DNA from: Flavobacteriaceae bacterium PS02338
Lineage (GTDB): Bacteria; Bacteroidota; Bacteroidia; Sphingobacteriales; Sphingobacteriaceae
NCBI GenBank assembly: GCA_029959615.1
Contig: JASCOD010000003.1
Coordinates: forward strand, 62,001-126,000
DNA: 64,000 bases
Direction of reading: 5' to 3'
Shown: positions 26,201 to 34,281 of the stretch, in pieces
Layout of the letters: every line of letters starts with the position of its first letter
Numbering within the stretch: position 1 is the stretch's first letter
The notes under the pieces: model-generated
The model's input: the letters and a program-made list of their open reading frames with translations, nothing else
What the model was told of the DNA's origin: nothing
The model's database searches: none
Made by a program: the position numbers and the translations under genes

Positions 26201-28102
26201 AACGATAACGTACATCACGTAATCATAGCCGTAGGAGATTTAGGTAATGCCCTAGTTGACGGTGTAACCATAACCGGTGGAAACGCAAATGATATGCCTA
26301 CTACCAATATAACCGTCAATGGATTCGAGATCTTTCCATACAGCGGTGCAGGTATCTATTGCAAATCGGCCTCGCTTACATTTAGTAATGCGAATATTGA
26401 GGCCAATATTGCCAAAATTGCAGGAGGAGGGATCTATGTTCTTGGCGACGAAAACACATGGTCTACGCTAACCATTAACAATTCTAAAATTGTCGGAAAT
26501 AAAGCAATTACAGGTGCGGTGGCCGAGAATAAAGGTGATGCAACACTAAAGCTTTCAAATGTGTTGATTACTGACAACAGCTCAGATTCAGATATCATAT
26601 CAAGTGGTAGTGACGATATCATTATTAATTTGACAAATACAACAATAGTTGCCAATAAGATAAGCTCAGATGAAGATTACTTATTATACAATTACAATAT
26701 GAATGAAGGAAACTTCACCATTCGCAATTGTTTGGTGCTAAATAATTTTAAAAATGCAGATGTAATCCCCGAACCAATTAACGGCTTGGGAGATGTGAAT
26801 TTCACCATTAACAATAGCTTAATAGAAGGCCATAGCTCAACTAGCCATAATAATATAGATGCTACAGGTTTAACCGTAAATGATGTGTTTACCTCGGCAA
26901 GTACAGGCAACTTTACTTTAAAGGCAGGGAGTATTGCAATTAACAAAGGCGATAATGCCGCTGTTAATTTAACTACTGATTTGGCCGGCAAGCCCCGAGT
27001 GTTTGATGACCTGGTAGATCTAGGTGTTTACGAGCGTCAGATGAAACAGCTAACCATAGCTTTCACGAACTTGGAAGATGGTAAAATTGTTGCCACCTAT
27101 GGTAATGCCGATTTCGCTCCATCACTAAGTTCAGCACTTCCGGTAATTTTTACTGTACCCGATGCTAATGGCAAGGCTTCGGTGGTAGCTAACAAAATCC
27201 ATATTTTAGAAGCTGGAGAGGTAGTGGTGACGCTAAACTTTGCTGGTGATGCTACCTACGATCCAATTATGCTAAGCAAAACTTTACTGATCAAAAAAGC
27301 TACACAGGCCATCACTTTTCCTATTCTAACTGCAAAACAAATAAATGCTCCAGATTTTGAGCCTTTGGCCACTACCGATAGCAATTTACCCATAAGTTAT
27401 ACCAGTAGCGATACCAATATTGCCGAGGTTTATCAAGACGCAGCAGATGGCAATAAATGGAAAATTAAGGTTAAAGGGATAGGCGAAGTGGATATTACAG
27501 CAGTACAGGCTGGCAATATCAACTATACCAGTGCCAGTTTTTTACGTGTAGTTAGGGTAGAAGAACCTGTTTTGCCCGTAGTACTTAGTAATTACCAGGC
27601 AAAGCTAACCGCAAACAAAGTTGTACTTACGTGGACTACACAGTCCGAACAAAATAACAAGGCATTTATCATTAGCCATGCCAGTGATGGTCAAAATTTT
27701 AAGGTACTTAGCGAGGTGCAGGACAAGGGCACAAGTACAGCCACCAACAATTACCAGTACCAACATTCATCACCTTTGGCTGGTATCAACTATTATAAGC
27801 TGCAACAGGTAGATTTTAATGGCGATATCAAAGAACTAGGCATTAGAACGGTAGATTTTAAACTAGGCAACAACATCTCATTATATCCTAATCCAGTGGT
27901 AGAAAAAGCTACCGTAGTTTTCGAAACAGGCTATCAGTTCATAGAAGTAATTAATGTAAATGGTAACGTACTACAAAGAATAAATGTGGCCAAAACAGAT
28001 ACCAGCAAAGAGATATCATTAGCAAACTATTCACCAGCACTATATTTTATCAAACTTGTTGGAACAAACAAAACGGATATCCGTAAGATAATTAAACAGT
28101 AA
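23255..28102 (+). CDS. giant T9SS-secreted protein with three beta-helix domains
   Basis: 1615 aa and the largest protein here. Three tandem modules of about 400 aa each begin with a P-D-A-(D/N)-G-(I/V)-(L/V)-Y-(V/I)-K motif near residues 49, 443 and 866. Each has an IW(V/I)AGG(T/S)(Y/F)KP(L/M)Y motif and ends with D-(I/L)-G before the next module. Two MBG-like modules follow (from about 1265), then the LPVVLSNYQAKL domain and the T9SS type A sorting domain (YPNP at Tyr1544). The signal region is at the N-terminus. The intramolecular triplication and the near-identical C-terminus to the preceding gene indicate growth by recombination. Surface adhesin or glycan-binding role is inferred. Confidence 0.85.
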   Translation: MHTQTPFTLVTLNLEQIFKAFVIFLFLNCGHGLFASANTNSTTKAKRNIEITPDADGILYVKQANATSGTGDSWGSAVTEFAIALQAAREINAVTAGKVKQIWVAGGTYKPLYRLENMNGANPTDRDNAFVLVKDVKVYGNFAGNESTLAQRNLALTINKSTLSADYAGNDNVTGYAGSLVYNGNTENAHHVVVDYNASLTATTTTLDGFTIEGGNANISSSILFSGISIARNSGGGIYCYNSTATFSNLMIAKSFATQSGGGISLNGNTSSIKLYNLLVEKNTAAFGAGLVIGDTGSNSPLILNSAFVGNRATNAAQGGTITTGLGLKLYNSILVGNVTGIRMEGVTTPAHDIRNSIVQQLTYFVSGTPSEQFNNNTALNDIFTNAASGDYSLTVGSSAIDAGDATLYDLTLSATDLLGSARIKNGAIDIGMLESTPVTILPDANGIVYVKKGGQGTKTGESWINAAPELAPALKTAKSNTSIQQIWVAGGSYKPMYKADDLAEQLNHRDNAFVLVPDVKIYGGFAGTEVNLSERNLTLLANQSTLTGDFSDNDPGPTNNISSNNAENAYHVVIAAGAVGTAELNGFTIRAGNANSATTSTITVNGTVVIRQHGGGIYMMSSSPILKNNHIYGNYARVYGGGVVNFSSASPTISNSIISANTVSKAGAAIANIASSNPVITQVQINNNVVDATGTHASAIYNSTSSPVITNATISSNTLNGNINNGVISNVSNSSPKIRNTIVFGNLYANSSPYTNLGITDDSGSNSAVSYSLIQNFTDNGNHNVTATGLSINDIFVGPFNTNNADAYTLKPGMPVINTGSNSYFNAGEIPDLSALTTDLAGNPRIQNNNIDMGARESGYRGISPDANGVVYIKQNGNGNLSGDSWTNAAAELSQVLFAAQTNTSIKEIWIAGGTFKPLYNAGNGVSDRSKAFVLIKDVKIYGGFAATETTLADRDLSLTVNTTILSGDLNGNDGANYSNYNDNVHHVIIAVGDLGNALVDGVTITGGNANDMPTTNITVNGFEIFPYSGAGIYCKSASLTFSNANIEANIAKIAGGGIYVLGDENTWSTLTINNSKIVGNKAITGAVAENKGDATLKLSNVLITDNSSDSDIISSGSDDIIINLTNTTIVANKISSDEDYLLYNYNMNEGNFTIRNCLVLNNFKNADVIPEPINGLGDVNFTINNSLIEGHSSTSHNNIDATGLTVNDVFTSASTGNFTLKAGSIAINKGDNAAVNLTTDLAGKPRVFDDLVDLGVYERQMKQLTIAFTNLEDGKIVATYGNADFAPSLSSALPVIFTVPDANGKASVVANKIHILEAGEVVVTLNFAGDATYDPIMLSKTLLIKKATQAITFPILTAKQINAPDFEPLATTDSNLPISYTSSDTNIAEVYQDAADGNKWKIKVKGIGEVDITAVQAGNINYTSASFLRVVRVEEPVLPVVLSNYQAKLTANKVVLTWTTQSEQNNKAFIISHASDGQNFKVLSEVQDKGTSTATNNYQYQHSSPLAGINYYKLQQVDFNGDIKELGIRTVDFKLGNNISLYPNPVVEKATVVFETGYQFIEVINVNGNVLQRINVAKTDTSKEISLANYSPALYFIKLVGTNKTDIRKIIKQ

Positions 28103-28126
28103 TTATCGGAATATTTATAAAAATGA

Positions 28127-28160
28127 AAAACCGCTTAATTTTTTAATTAGGCGGTTTTCT
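28127..28160. terminator. terminator between the giant T9SS gene and the converging LytTR gene
   Basis: AAAACCGCTTAATT (28127-28140) pairs with AATTAGGCGGTTTT (28145-28157 region) with one bulge, A-rich on the left and TTTTCTT on the right, so it can act in both directions. It lies between converging genes. Confidence 0.78.
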
Positions 28161-28256
28161 TATTGATAACATTTGAAGTTGAGCGAGCACCAATAAAGCT
28201 TTGTCCAGTTTCAATAGCTGGCATTATCCCCAGCAATGCTTTTAAGGCACTAATAA

Positions 28257-29009
28257 TTATTCTTTCACTTTATGCAAACCCAAACGTATTGCTAAGGCCT
28301 CCTTTTTTTGTCGGGAAACCTTTAACACATCGCTATTGCTCATTTGTACACTTGGACTATCGCCTTTTTTAAAGTTGCTGACGTAATTAACGTTAATCAA
28401 ATAAGACTGATGGATACGTTCAAAATTAGTAGCGAAGGTTATTTCCTGTACTTTACCCAGCGTTTTAGAAACCATGATGCGTTTATGGTTTAACATAATC
28501 ACTTCAGTATAGGCACCATCAGCCCTAAAATAAATGATTTGGTCAATTTCTATAAAATGATATCCATCACTGGTAGGAAATACCATCTTTTGAGGTTGAG
28601 CTTGCTGATATTGTGTTAAAAAGTTCTTCAATAACTTTTCCTGATCCTCTTTTTTACGATGAGTTGTTTTAGCTACGGCATCTTTTAGCTCGGCTGGTTC
28701 TATAGGTTTTAGTAGATAATCTATGGCATTAACTTTAAATGCTTTTACGGCAAATTCGCTATAGGCAGAAACAAAAATAATATGAAATAGAGAAGCATCT
28801 TCCAATTGCTGTATAAAATCGAAGCCATTAAGTATGGGCATATCAATATCTAAAAAAATGATAGACGGTCGCTCAGTTTTTAGATAGGCTAATGCATCTG
28901 TTGCTTTGGTAAAACTAGCGCTAACATTTACCTGCGGACAATACGCTTTTAAGTCGTTGCTTAAGGTTACAATAGCATTTTTCTCGTCATCAATAATGAT
29001 AGCGTTCAT
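28257..29009 (-). CDS. LytTR-family response regulator
   Basis: 250 aa. Receiver domain with acidic pocket Asp7-Asp8, phospho-acceptor Asp54 in FLDIDMP, and KPIEPAEL carrying the conserved Lys. A C-terminal LytTR DNA-binding domain (about 140-245) has IDQIIYFRADGAYTEV, FERIHQSYLINVNYV and VSRQKK. Its ATG overlaps the TGA of the upstream kinase by 4 nt (ATGA), so the two are translated together and form a two-component pair. Surrounded by T9SS surface-protein genes on the opposite strand, which are plausible targets. Confidence 0.92.
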   Translation of the reverse strand: MNAIIIDDEKNAIVTLSNDLKAYCPQVNVSASFTKATDALAYLKTERPSIIFLDIDMPILNGFDFIQQLEDASLFHIIFVSAYSEFAVKAFKVNAIDYLLKPIEPAELKDAVAKTTHRKKEDQEKLLKNFLTQYQQAQPQKMVFPTSDGYHFIEIDQIIYFRADGAYTEVIMLNHKRIMVSKTLGKVQEITFATNFERIHQSYLINVNYVSNFKKGDSPSVQMSNSDVLKVSRQKKEALAIRLGLHKVKE

Positions 29010-31996
29010 GGTTCTTCTGTATTAAATTTGATGATTACCAATGTGCCTGTGGCTTTTTCCTGTTCATAAAGGTCAATAATTTCATAAGTGCTTGTTGATC
29101 CATGCAAGTTATTATGAAGATGAATTCTTTGTTCTAGAAGTTCAATGCCCTGCGATTGGTGTAGTGGCCTACTTTTTTCCTTGTTTAACTTTGCTGCTGC
29201 TCGTCCAATTCCGTTATCCTTAATTTTACAAATGATATACGCACCCTCCCTATAAACGTCTATTTTGATTTTTCCGCCACTCGGCGAGGGTAAAAGGCCA
29301 TGAACAATTGCATTTTCGATAAATGGCTGTACAATTAATGGCGGCACCATGGTTTCTTCTATCAGGTATTCATCTTGTATATTGATTTCGTAAGCAATAT
29401 AATCATCAAACCTCAAAGCTTCCAATTCCATATAAAGCTTACAGGTGTCAAGCTCCTTGGCTAAGGGAATTTCATTGCCATTATGGTTAAATTGGTTTCT
29501 AATGAGCGTAGAAAAGGTAGTCAAATACCTAATTGCTTTCGTTTCTTCTTTTTGTTGGATCAATGCTTTGATAGAGTTGAGGCAATTGAAGATAAAATGA
29601 GGGTTCATCCTAGCTCTTAGTGCCATAGCATGCAATTGTAATGCTTCACGTTCCACATCTAATTTCCATTTCTCCTGTTGTTTAATTTTTCTGATACGTA
29701 GCCTTAAGAATAAATAAATGAGTAAACCGATACTGAGCAAACAGCATACATAAAACCACCAGGTATTCCAAAAAGGTGGTGCAATGCTAATGCTGATTTG
29801 TTTGATATGGGCGCTCCATTTACCAGAGCTATTGCTTGCATTCACCATAAATGTGTACTTGCCAGCGGGTAAACTGGTATAAGAGGCTTGGTTTTGCCCA
29901 CCAACCTCAATCCATTCTTTGTTTAGACCTTTTAATTGATAACGGTATTTAATTTTTTGAGGAAAATCGTACTGTGTGGATGCAAAATTAATGTTGATGA
30001 AATTTTGATGATATGATAAGTTGAGCTGTTTTATGGTTTGTACGGCTTGCGTTAACGTTTTATTGATGATATTGACGTTAGTGATTACAACTTTAGGATT
30101 AAAGTGGTCGTCAGCAATTTGTGCAGGATCAAATAAAGTGTAGCCAATAGACCCACCAAAAGCAATTAAGCCCCTAGGTAGTACCAAGTATTCGAAACTA
30201 TTAAATTCATCATTGGGCAAACCGTCAATAGAAGTAAAGGACCTAATTGCTTTCGTTTGCTTGTTAAATGAAAAGACGCCTTTATTAGAGCTGCACCATA
30301 ATTCGTTTTTGCCATGTGGGATAATGGCATAAATGGTATTGTTTGGCAATCCATTTTGCTTGTTGTAGCTTTTAGTAGTACCATTTTGTATGTCGTAACC
30401 AATCAATCCGTCGGCAAGTGTGCCAATCCATATCAAGTTTGACAATATAGGATCTCTTTTGATACACAGTACATTGTTTGTTGGCAACTGGTAACTAAGG
30501 TCTGTTGTTCTTTTTGTTTTCAAGTCATAACGTAGCAACTTGCTAGGCGTACTTATTAAAAAAAGATCGTCATTTATATAAATTAGCCCGTTGATAAACT
30601 CCTTTCGGTTAATTTGTACGGTTCCCTGTACGGAGTAGGATAAGTTCTTTTTATCGAATTTAAGTAAGTTGTTGTTTTGACTGATGGCCCAAAGTACCCC
30701 CGTACCGTCATGAGTTAGAAACCTTATGGATCTTTTAGTTAAATCCTTAGTGTCAGAATTTTTAAATGAAAAGCTTTTGATCTCCTTTTCATTGATCAAG
30801 ACCAAGGGTAGGGATTCGAACTCTTGGAAAGCTTCGCCTATCCATAAAGAATCGCCATGTGAAGTGCTGCGACTAGAAAAAGAGGAGAGATGCTTGAGTA
30901 CTGTTTTTTGAATGGCTGCTTCGGTATATCCGGCTTTTAACAGTACATCCTTTACAAAATGGTGTCTTTTCTGATAACTTGGTAGTGTTTTTCTGGTTTG
31001 GTTGTATTGACGTAGCCCATAACCGTTGGTACCTATCCAACATACACCAGATTGATCAATACATAGGCTATTTGCTTTACCTTTTTGTTCGTTAACGATC
31101 CATTTCTCTAAGGTGTAGTTGGGTTTCAATTGGTAAATAGTATTGGCTAACCCGAAATACAAGATGTCATTTTTGAGACCCAATGTGACTAAAGATTGAT
31201 CTGGATCGGCAAAAAAAGGCAACTTAATCTTTTTAATTTCATTAGAAGTGGGGTTCCAAATATTGATGCCCAGCGAATCGATTACTATGATATCGCCATT
31301 TTTTTTTATGCTTACCTTGTAGTGTTCTTTTAGATTACCGTTCATGGTACGCAATTTTCCGAAAGAGTAAGATTGGTATTGGCCCGTTTTAGCAAAAGCA
31401 ATACCCGTTTTGGTAAACCAGGTAAGTTTTCCTTGATAATTGGCAATGGCCACCACAGGTTCATTTAAGTTTAATTGCCGATAGGTAAAATGACGGATGC
31501 TTTTTTGTTTAGGCGAGATTTCAAATACACCACCATCATTGGCGAGCATCCAAAAATGATCCTCCATATCACTCACTAAGCTTTTAAAGTTTTGCACTTC
31601 ATTTTCTAACCGCTTAAATGTGGGATTTTGGCTTAGCCTGATAATTTTTTCGGTAACAGTATTGAAGAGATCAATTTTACCATCGTCGTAGCACAGCCAA
31701 AGCCAATTTTGCTTGGTGAGAAACATGTGTAGGATAATATTGCCGCTAATGCTGTTTTTATTGGCTTTGGTATGCTGATACAATTTAAATTCTTTACCGT
31801 CGTAACGGCCAAGTCCGTTTAAGGTAGCCGTCCATAAAAAACCATTGCTGTCCTGTACAATATCGCTTACGTAAGACTGTGGTAATCCATTTTCTACGGT
31901 TAAGGTGCTAACATGATAAACAGCCTCTTGCGCAGCAATAGGTTTGCTTGCTACAGCTAACAGTATGAACACTAAGGCGTAAAACAGACGAGACAT
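29006..31996 (-). CDS. beta-propeller sensor histidine kinase, LytS/His_kinase type
   Basis: 996 aa from the ATG at 31996, chosen over one five codons upstream because it gives a clean signal peptide (MSRLFYALVFILLAVASKP). The periplasmic part (about 25-640) contains Reg_prop propeller blades such as NGLPQSYVSDIVQDSNGFLW and LWCSSNKGVFSFN, then a Y_Y_Y domain (about 650-735) and one transmembrane helix (about 744-766). The cytoplasmic kinase core has MNPHFIFNCLNSI with His800 and an ATPase with PFIENAIVHG and IKDNGIGR. This is the hybrid-propeller architecture common in Bacteroidota for sensing oligosaccharides or surface cues. Divergent from the 654-aa T9SS gene. Confidence 0.92.
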   Translation of the reverse strand: MSRLFYALVFILLAVASKPIAAQEAVYHVSTLTVENGLPQSYVSDIVQDSNGFLWTATLNGLGRYDGKEFKLYQHTKANKNSISGNIILHMFLTKQNWLWLCYDDGKIDLFNTVTEKIIRLSQNPTFKRLENEVQNFKSLVSDMEDHFWMLANDGGVFEISPKQKSIRHFTYRQLNLNEPVVAIANYQGKLTWFTKTGIAFAKTGQYQSYSFGKLRTMNGNLKEHYKVSIKKNGDIIVIDSLGINIWNPTSNEIKKIKLPFFADPDQSLVTLGLKNDILYFGLANTIYQLKPNYTLEKWIVNEQKGKANSLCIDQSGVCWIGTNGYGLRQYNQTRKTLPSYQKRHHFVKDVLLKAGYTEAAIQKTVLKHLSSFSSRSTSHGDSLWIGEAFQEFESLPLVLINEKEIKSFSFKNSDTKDLTKRSIRFLTHDGTGVLWAISQNNNLLKFDKKNLSYSVQGTVQINRKEFINGLIYINDDLFLISTPSKLLRYDLKTKRTTDLSYQLPTNNVLCIKRDPILSNLIWIGTLADGLIGYDIQNGTTKSYNKQNGLPNNTIYAIIPHGKNELWCSSNKGVFSFNKQTKAIRSFTSIDGLPNDEFNSFEYLVLPRGLIAFGGSIGYTLFDPAQIADDHFNPKVVITNVNIINKTLTQAVQTIKQLNLSYHQNFININFASTQYDFPQKIKYRYQLKGLNKEWIEVGGQNQASYTSLPAGKYTFMVNASNSSGKWSAHIKQISISIAPPFWNTWWFYVCCLLSIGLLIYLFLRLRIRKIKQQEKWKLDVEREALQLHAMALRARMNPHFIFNCLNSIKALIQQKEETKAIRYLTTFSTLIRNQFNHNGNEIPLAKELDTCKLYMELEALRFDDYIAYEINIQDEYLIEETMVPPLIVQPFIENAIVHGLLPSPSGGKIKIDVYREGAYIICKIKDNGIGRAAAKLNKEKSRPLHQSQGIELLEQRIHLHNNLHGSTSTYEIIDLYEQEKATGTLVIIKFNTEEP

Positions 31997-32135
31997 GCAA
32001 TAAATATACATTCTTTGTCAGCATTAATAGTTAAAAACCACCAGTATTCAGCTCATTTTGTTCCTGTAAATCTGCCATTTGCCAAATTTTAGCAACAGTA
32101 TACCAAATGATGCCGACTTAAGCACCCATGTACCT

Positions 32136-32171
32136 AATTTGAGGGTAGTCACTCCTTTAACTTTGAGGGTA
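32136..32171 (+). promoter_or_regulatory. TTTGAGGGTA direct repeat with TAACTTTG box before the 654-aa gene
   Basis: TTTGAGGGTA occurs at 32138-32147 and 32162-32171, 24 bp apart. The second copy overlaps TAACTTTG (32158-32165), a match to the -7 TAnnTTTG consensus. The coding start is at 32176. The paired decamer could be an activator site, for example for the neighbouring LytTR regulator, because LytTR proteins bind direct repeats about two helical turns apart. Inference from sequence only. Confidence 0.4.
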
Positions 32172-32175
32172 AATC

Positions 32176-34140
32176 ATGAAGAAGCTATTTTTATTTTGCA
32201 ACCTATTTTTAGCGATATCGCTGAATACTACAATTACAAAAGCCGCCAATTTTAAAATTGCCAATGGCGATGTAGCCGCCTTTATTGCTGCCATAGAAAT
32301 AGCCAATGCCAATAACCAGCCCGATACCATTTTTATGGCCTATCGAGGGACTTATACCTTTAGTACAGCACATTGGAGTGCTTCTCCTTTTAAAGCAGCC
32401 TTTGTGGTTGCGGATGATGGCTTAAATCCAATAAATAAAATAGTGATTTATGGCAATGGGTCTATCATAGAGCGAGATCTCAATGCCGCAGAGTTTAGGA
32501 TCGTTAGCAATATAGGGAATCTCGAACTGAATGATTTGTACCTTAAAAATGGTCGTGTGCCTTTTGATAATGGCGCTGGAATTAGCAATGCGGGCAAGAT
32601 TACTTTGAATAGATGTACATTAACAGACCACAGCGGTGCTTTTTTTGGCGGTGCTTTATATGGTGGCTTAGGTGCTTACACCAGATTGGTAAATTGTACC
32701 ATTACCGCCTGTTCCGCTAGTTTTGGTTCGGCTATTTATTTTGGCGGTGCAGATGCAGACGTGATTAATTGTACCATTACTAAGAATACTTGTTGGGGCA
32801 ACACAGGAAAGGTGGCGGTAGTTACTGCAACAGCTACCTTAGATATCAATTCACACATTGTGATTACAAATTCTATTATTGCCGATAATAGAGATGGGGA
32901 TGGTGCCCGTAACGACGCAGGGGGTGGGCTTCGTTCTGGTAGTGGCAACCTTATTGGTGCTATACAGGATGTGAATACCACTAATTTTATCTTTTCAGAC
33001 CAAACAGGTACGTCGGCTAACCCAATAGATCCGCAGTTGGGAGCCTTAGGCTATTATGGTGGCGGTTTAGTACCTACTATACCGCTGGCTTCTGCTGCAA
33101 GTCCGGCCTATGGAAAAGCTAGCGCCATGTTTGCCCCGGCACTAGATCAGATTGGTACCAACCGTTTGGGTGCGCCCAGTCGTGGAAGTATGGAATTTAC
33201 ACCCACCCATTTAGCCTTTTTAAAACCGAAAATGCAAGTGTTAAATGAGGGGAATCTGTTGGTAGATGGAAGTGGCGAATTCACTTTCCCAAATACACTT
33301 AACGGACAGCAGTCTGCCCTTCAAAACTTTGTGATTAAAAATAATTCCAATTCTATTTACCTCTTAAGGCTACAAACTAAACCTGTAATTATATTAACGG
33401 GTGCCGATGCCGCAGATTTTACGGTTAGCCAAGATACCATTAGAACAGAATTTGCGCCCTTGAGTGGTCATGCAATAACAGCTTTCCAAATTAAGTTTAC
33501 GCCAAAGAGTTTAGGTGCAAAAACAGCTACGGTAAGTATTCCATCAAATGATATAGATCACCCTGTTTATCAGTTTGACATTACAGGGGAAGCCGTAGCT
33601 ATACTACCCGTAGAGCTACTCTCTTTTAACGGCCAGCCCACAAGTAAGGGTAACCTGTTAAAATGGCAAACCCTTAGCGAAAAGGATAATGCTTTTTTTG
33701 AGGTTTGGAGAATTTACAACAATCAGCCACCAAAGCAGATTGGTAAAATTAAAGGCTCAGGTACCACTTCGGTTACCAAAACTTACCAGTTCTTAGACCA
33801 AAACCCAGCAGTGGGCATCAATTACTATGAATTGAAACAAATAGATGTAAATGGCGAGAGCAAAAGCCACGGAACCATTTCAGTAAAAAATAATTTACAG
33901 GCTGCCAATTTAAATATATACACAACAGAGAAGAGTGTAGAAGTCGATCTACTGACTTTAAAATCGGGCAAAGTCCTTTTAGCAGTTTACAACCTTAACG
34001 GCAAAAAACTGTATTCAAAGGAAACTTTCCTATACCAAGGGCAAAATAAGGTTTCTTTACCCACAACGCTAGGTACAGGAGTTTACCTGCTACAAATTAA
34101 GGGAGAAGATTTTTATCAAACCGTAAAATTTATCAAGTAG
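32176..34140 (+). CDS. T9SS-secreted beta-helix protein with choice-of-anchor domain
   Basis: 654 aa. Signal peptide (about 1-23, ending TITKAA), a right-handed beta-helix region (about 30-340) with Asn/Thr-rich rungs, and a D-type choice-of-anchor/ASH-like domain (about 345-470, DAADFTVSQDTI, FQIKFTPKSLGAKTATVSI). Then comes the LPVELLSFNGQ domain and a T9SS type A sorting domain (about 580-654, NGKKLYSKETF...GVYLLQIKG). The beta-helix part is shorter than in the two large neighbours and not closely related to them by eye. Divergent from the propeller kinase gene, with a shared 180-bp promoter region. Confidence 0.83.
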   Translation: MKKLFLFCNLFLAISLNTTITKAANFKIANGDVAAFIAAIEIANANNQPDTIFMAYRGTYTFSTAHWSASPFKAAFVVADDGLNPINKIVIYGNGSIIERDLNAAEFRIVSNIGNLELNDLYLKNGRVPFDNGAGISNAGKITLNRCTLTDHSGAFFGGALYGGLGAYTRLVNCTITACSASFGSAIYFGGADADVINCTITKNTCWGNTGKVAVVTATATLDINSHIVITNSIIADNRDGDGARNDAGGGLRSGSGNLIGAIQDVNTTNFIFSDQTGTSANPIDPQLGALGYYGGGLVPTIPLASAASPAYGKASAMFAPALDQIGTNRLGAPSRGSMEFTPTHLAFLKPKMQVLNEGNLLVDGSGEFTFPNTLNGQQSALQNFVIKNNSNSIYLLRLQTKPVIILTGADAADFTVSQDTIRTEFAPLSGHAITAFQIKFTPKSLGAKTATVSIPSNDIDHPVYQFDITGEAVAILPVELLSFNGQPTSKGNLLKWQTLSEKDNAFFEVWRIYNNQPPKQIGKIKGSGTTSVTKTYQFLDQNPAVGINYYELKQIDVNGESKSHGTISVKNNLQAANLNIYTTEKSVEVDLLTLKSGKVLLAVYNLNGKKLYSKETFLYQGQNKVSLPTTLGTGVYLLQIKGEDFYQTVKFIK

Positions 34141-34281
34141 GCTAAACGGTCAGGTTGATAACTATCCGTAAATAAAAACCTTCATTTACCAATTAATGTC
34201 GGTAGTAGGCTAAATAGACGCTGCAGTTCAAGAAAACCAAAGGAATAACACATTAGCAGCCGCTATTTTTACAACGTTTTA

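Noticed and set aside
28163..28372. 69-aa plus-strand frame
   Set aside because: Overlaps the LytTR regulator gene on the other strand; shadow frame.
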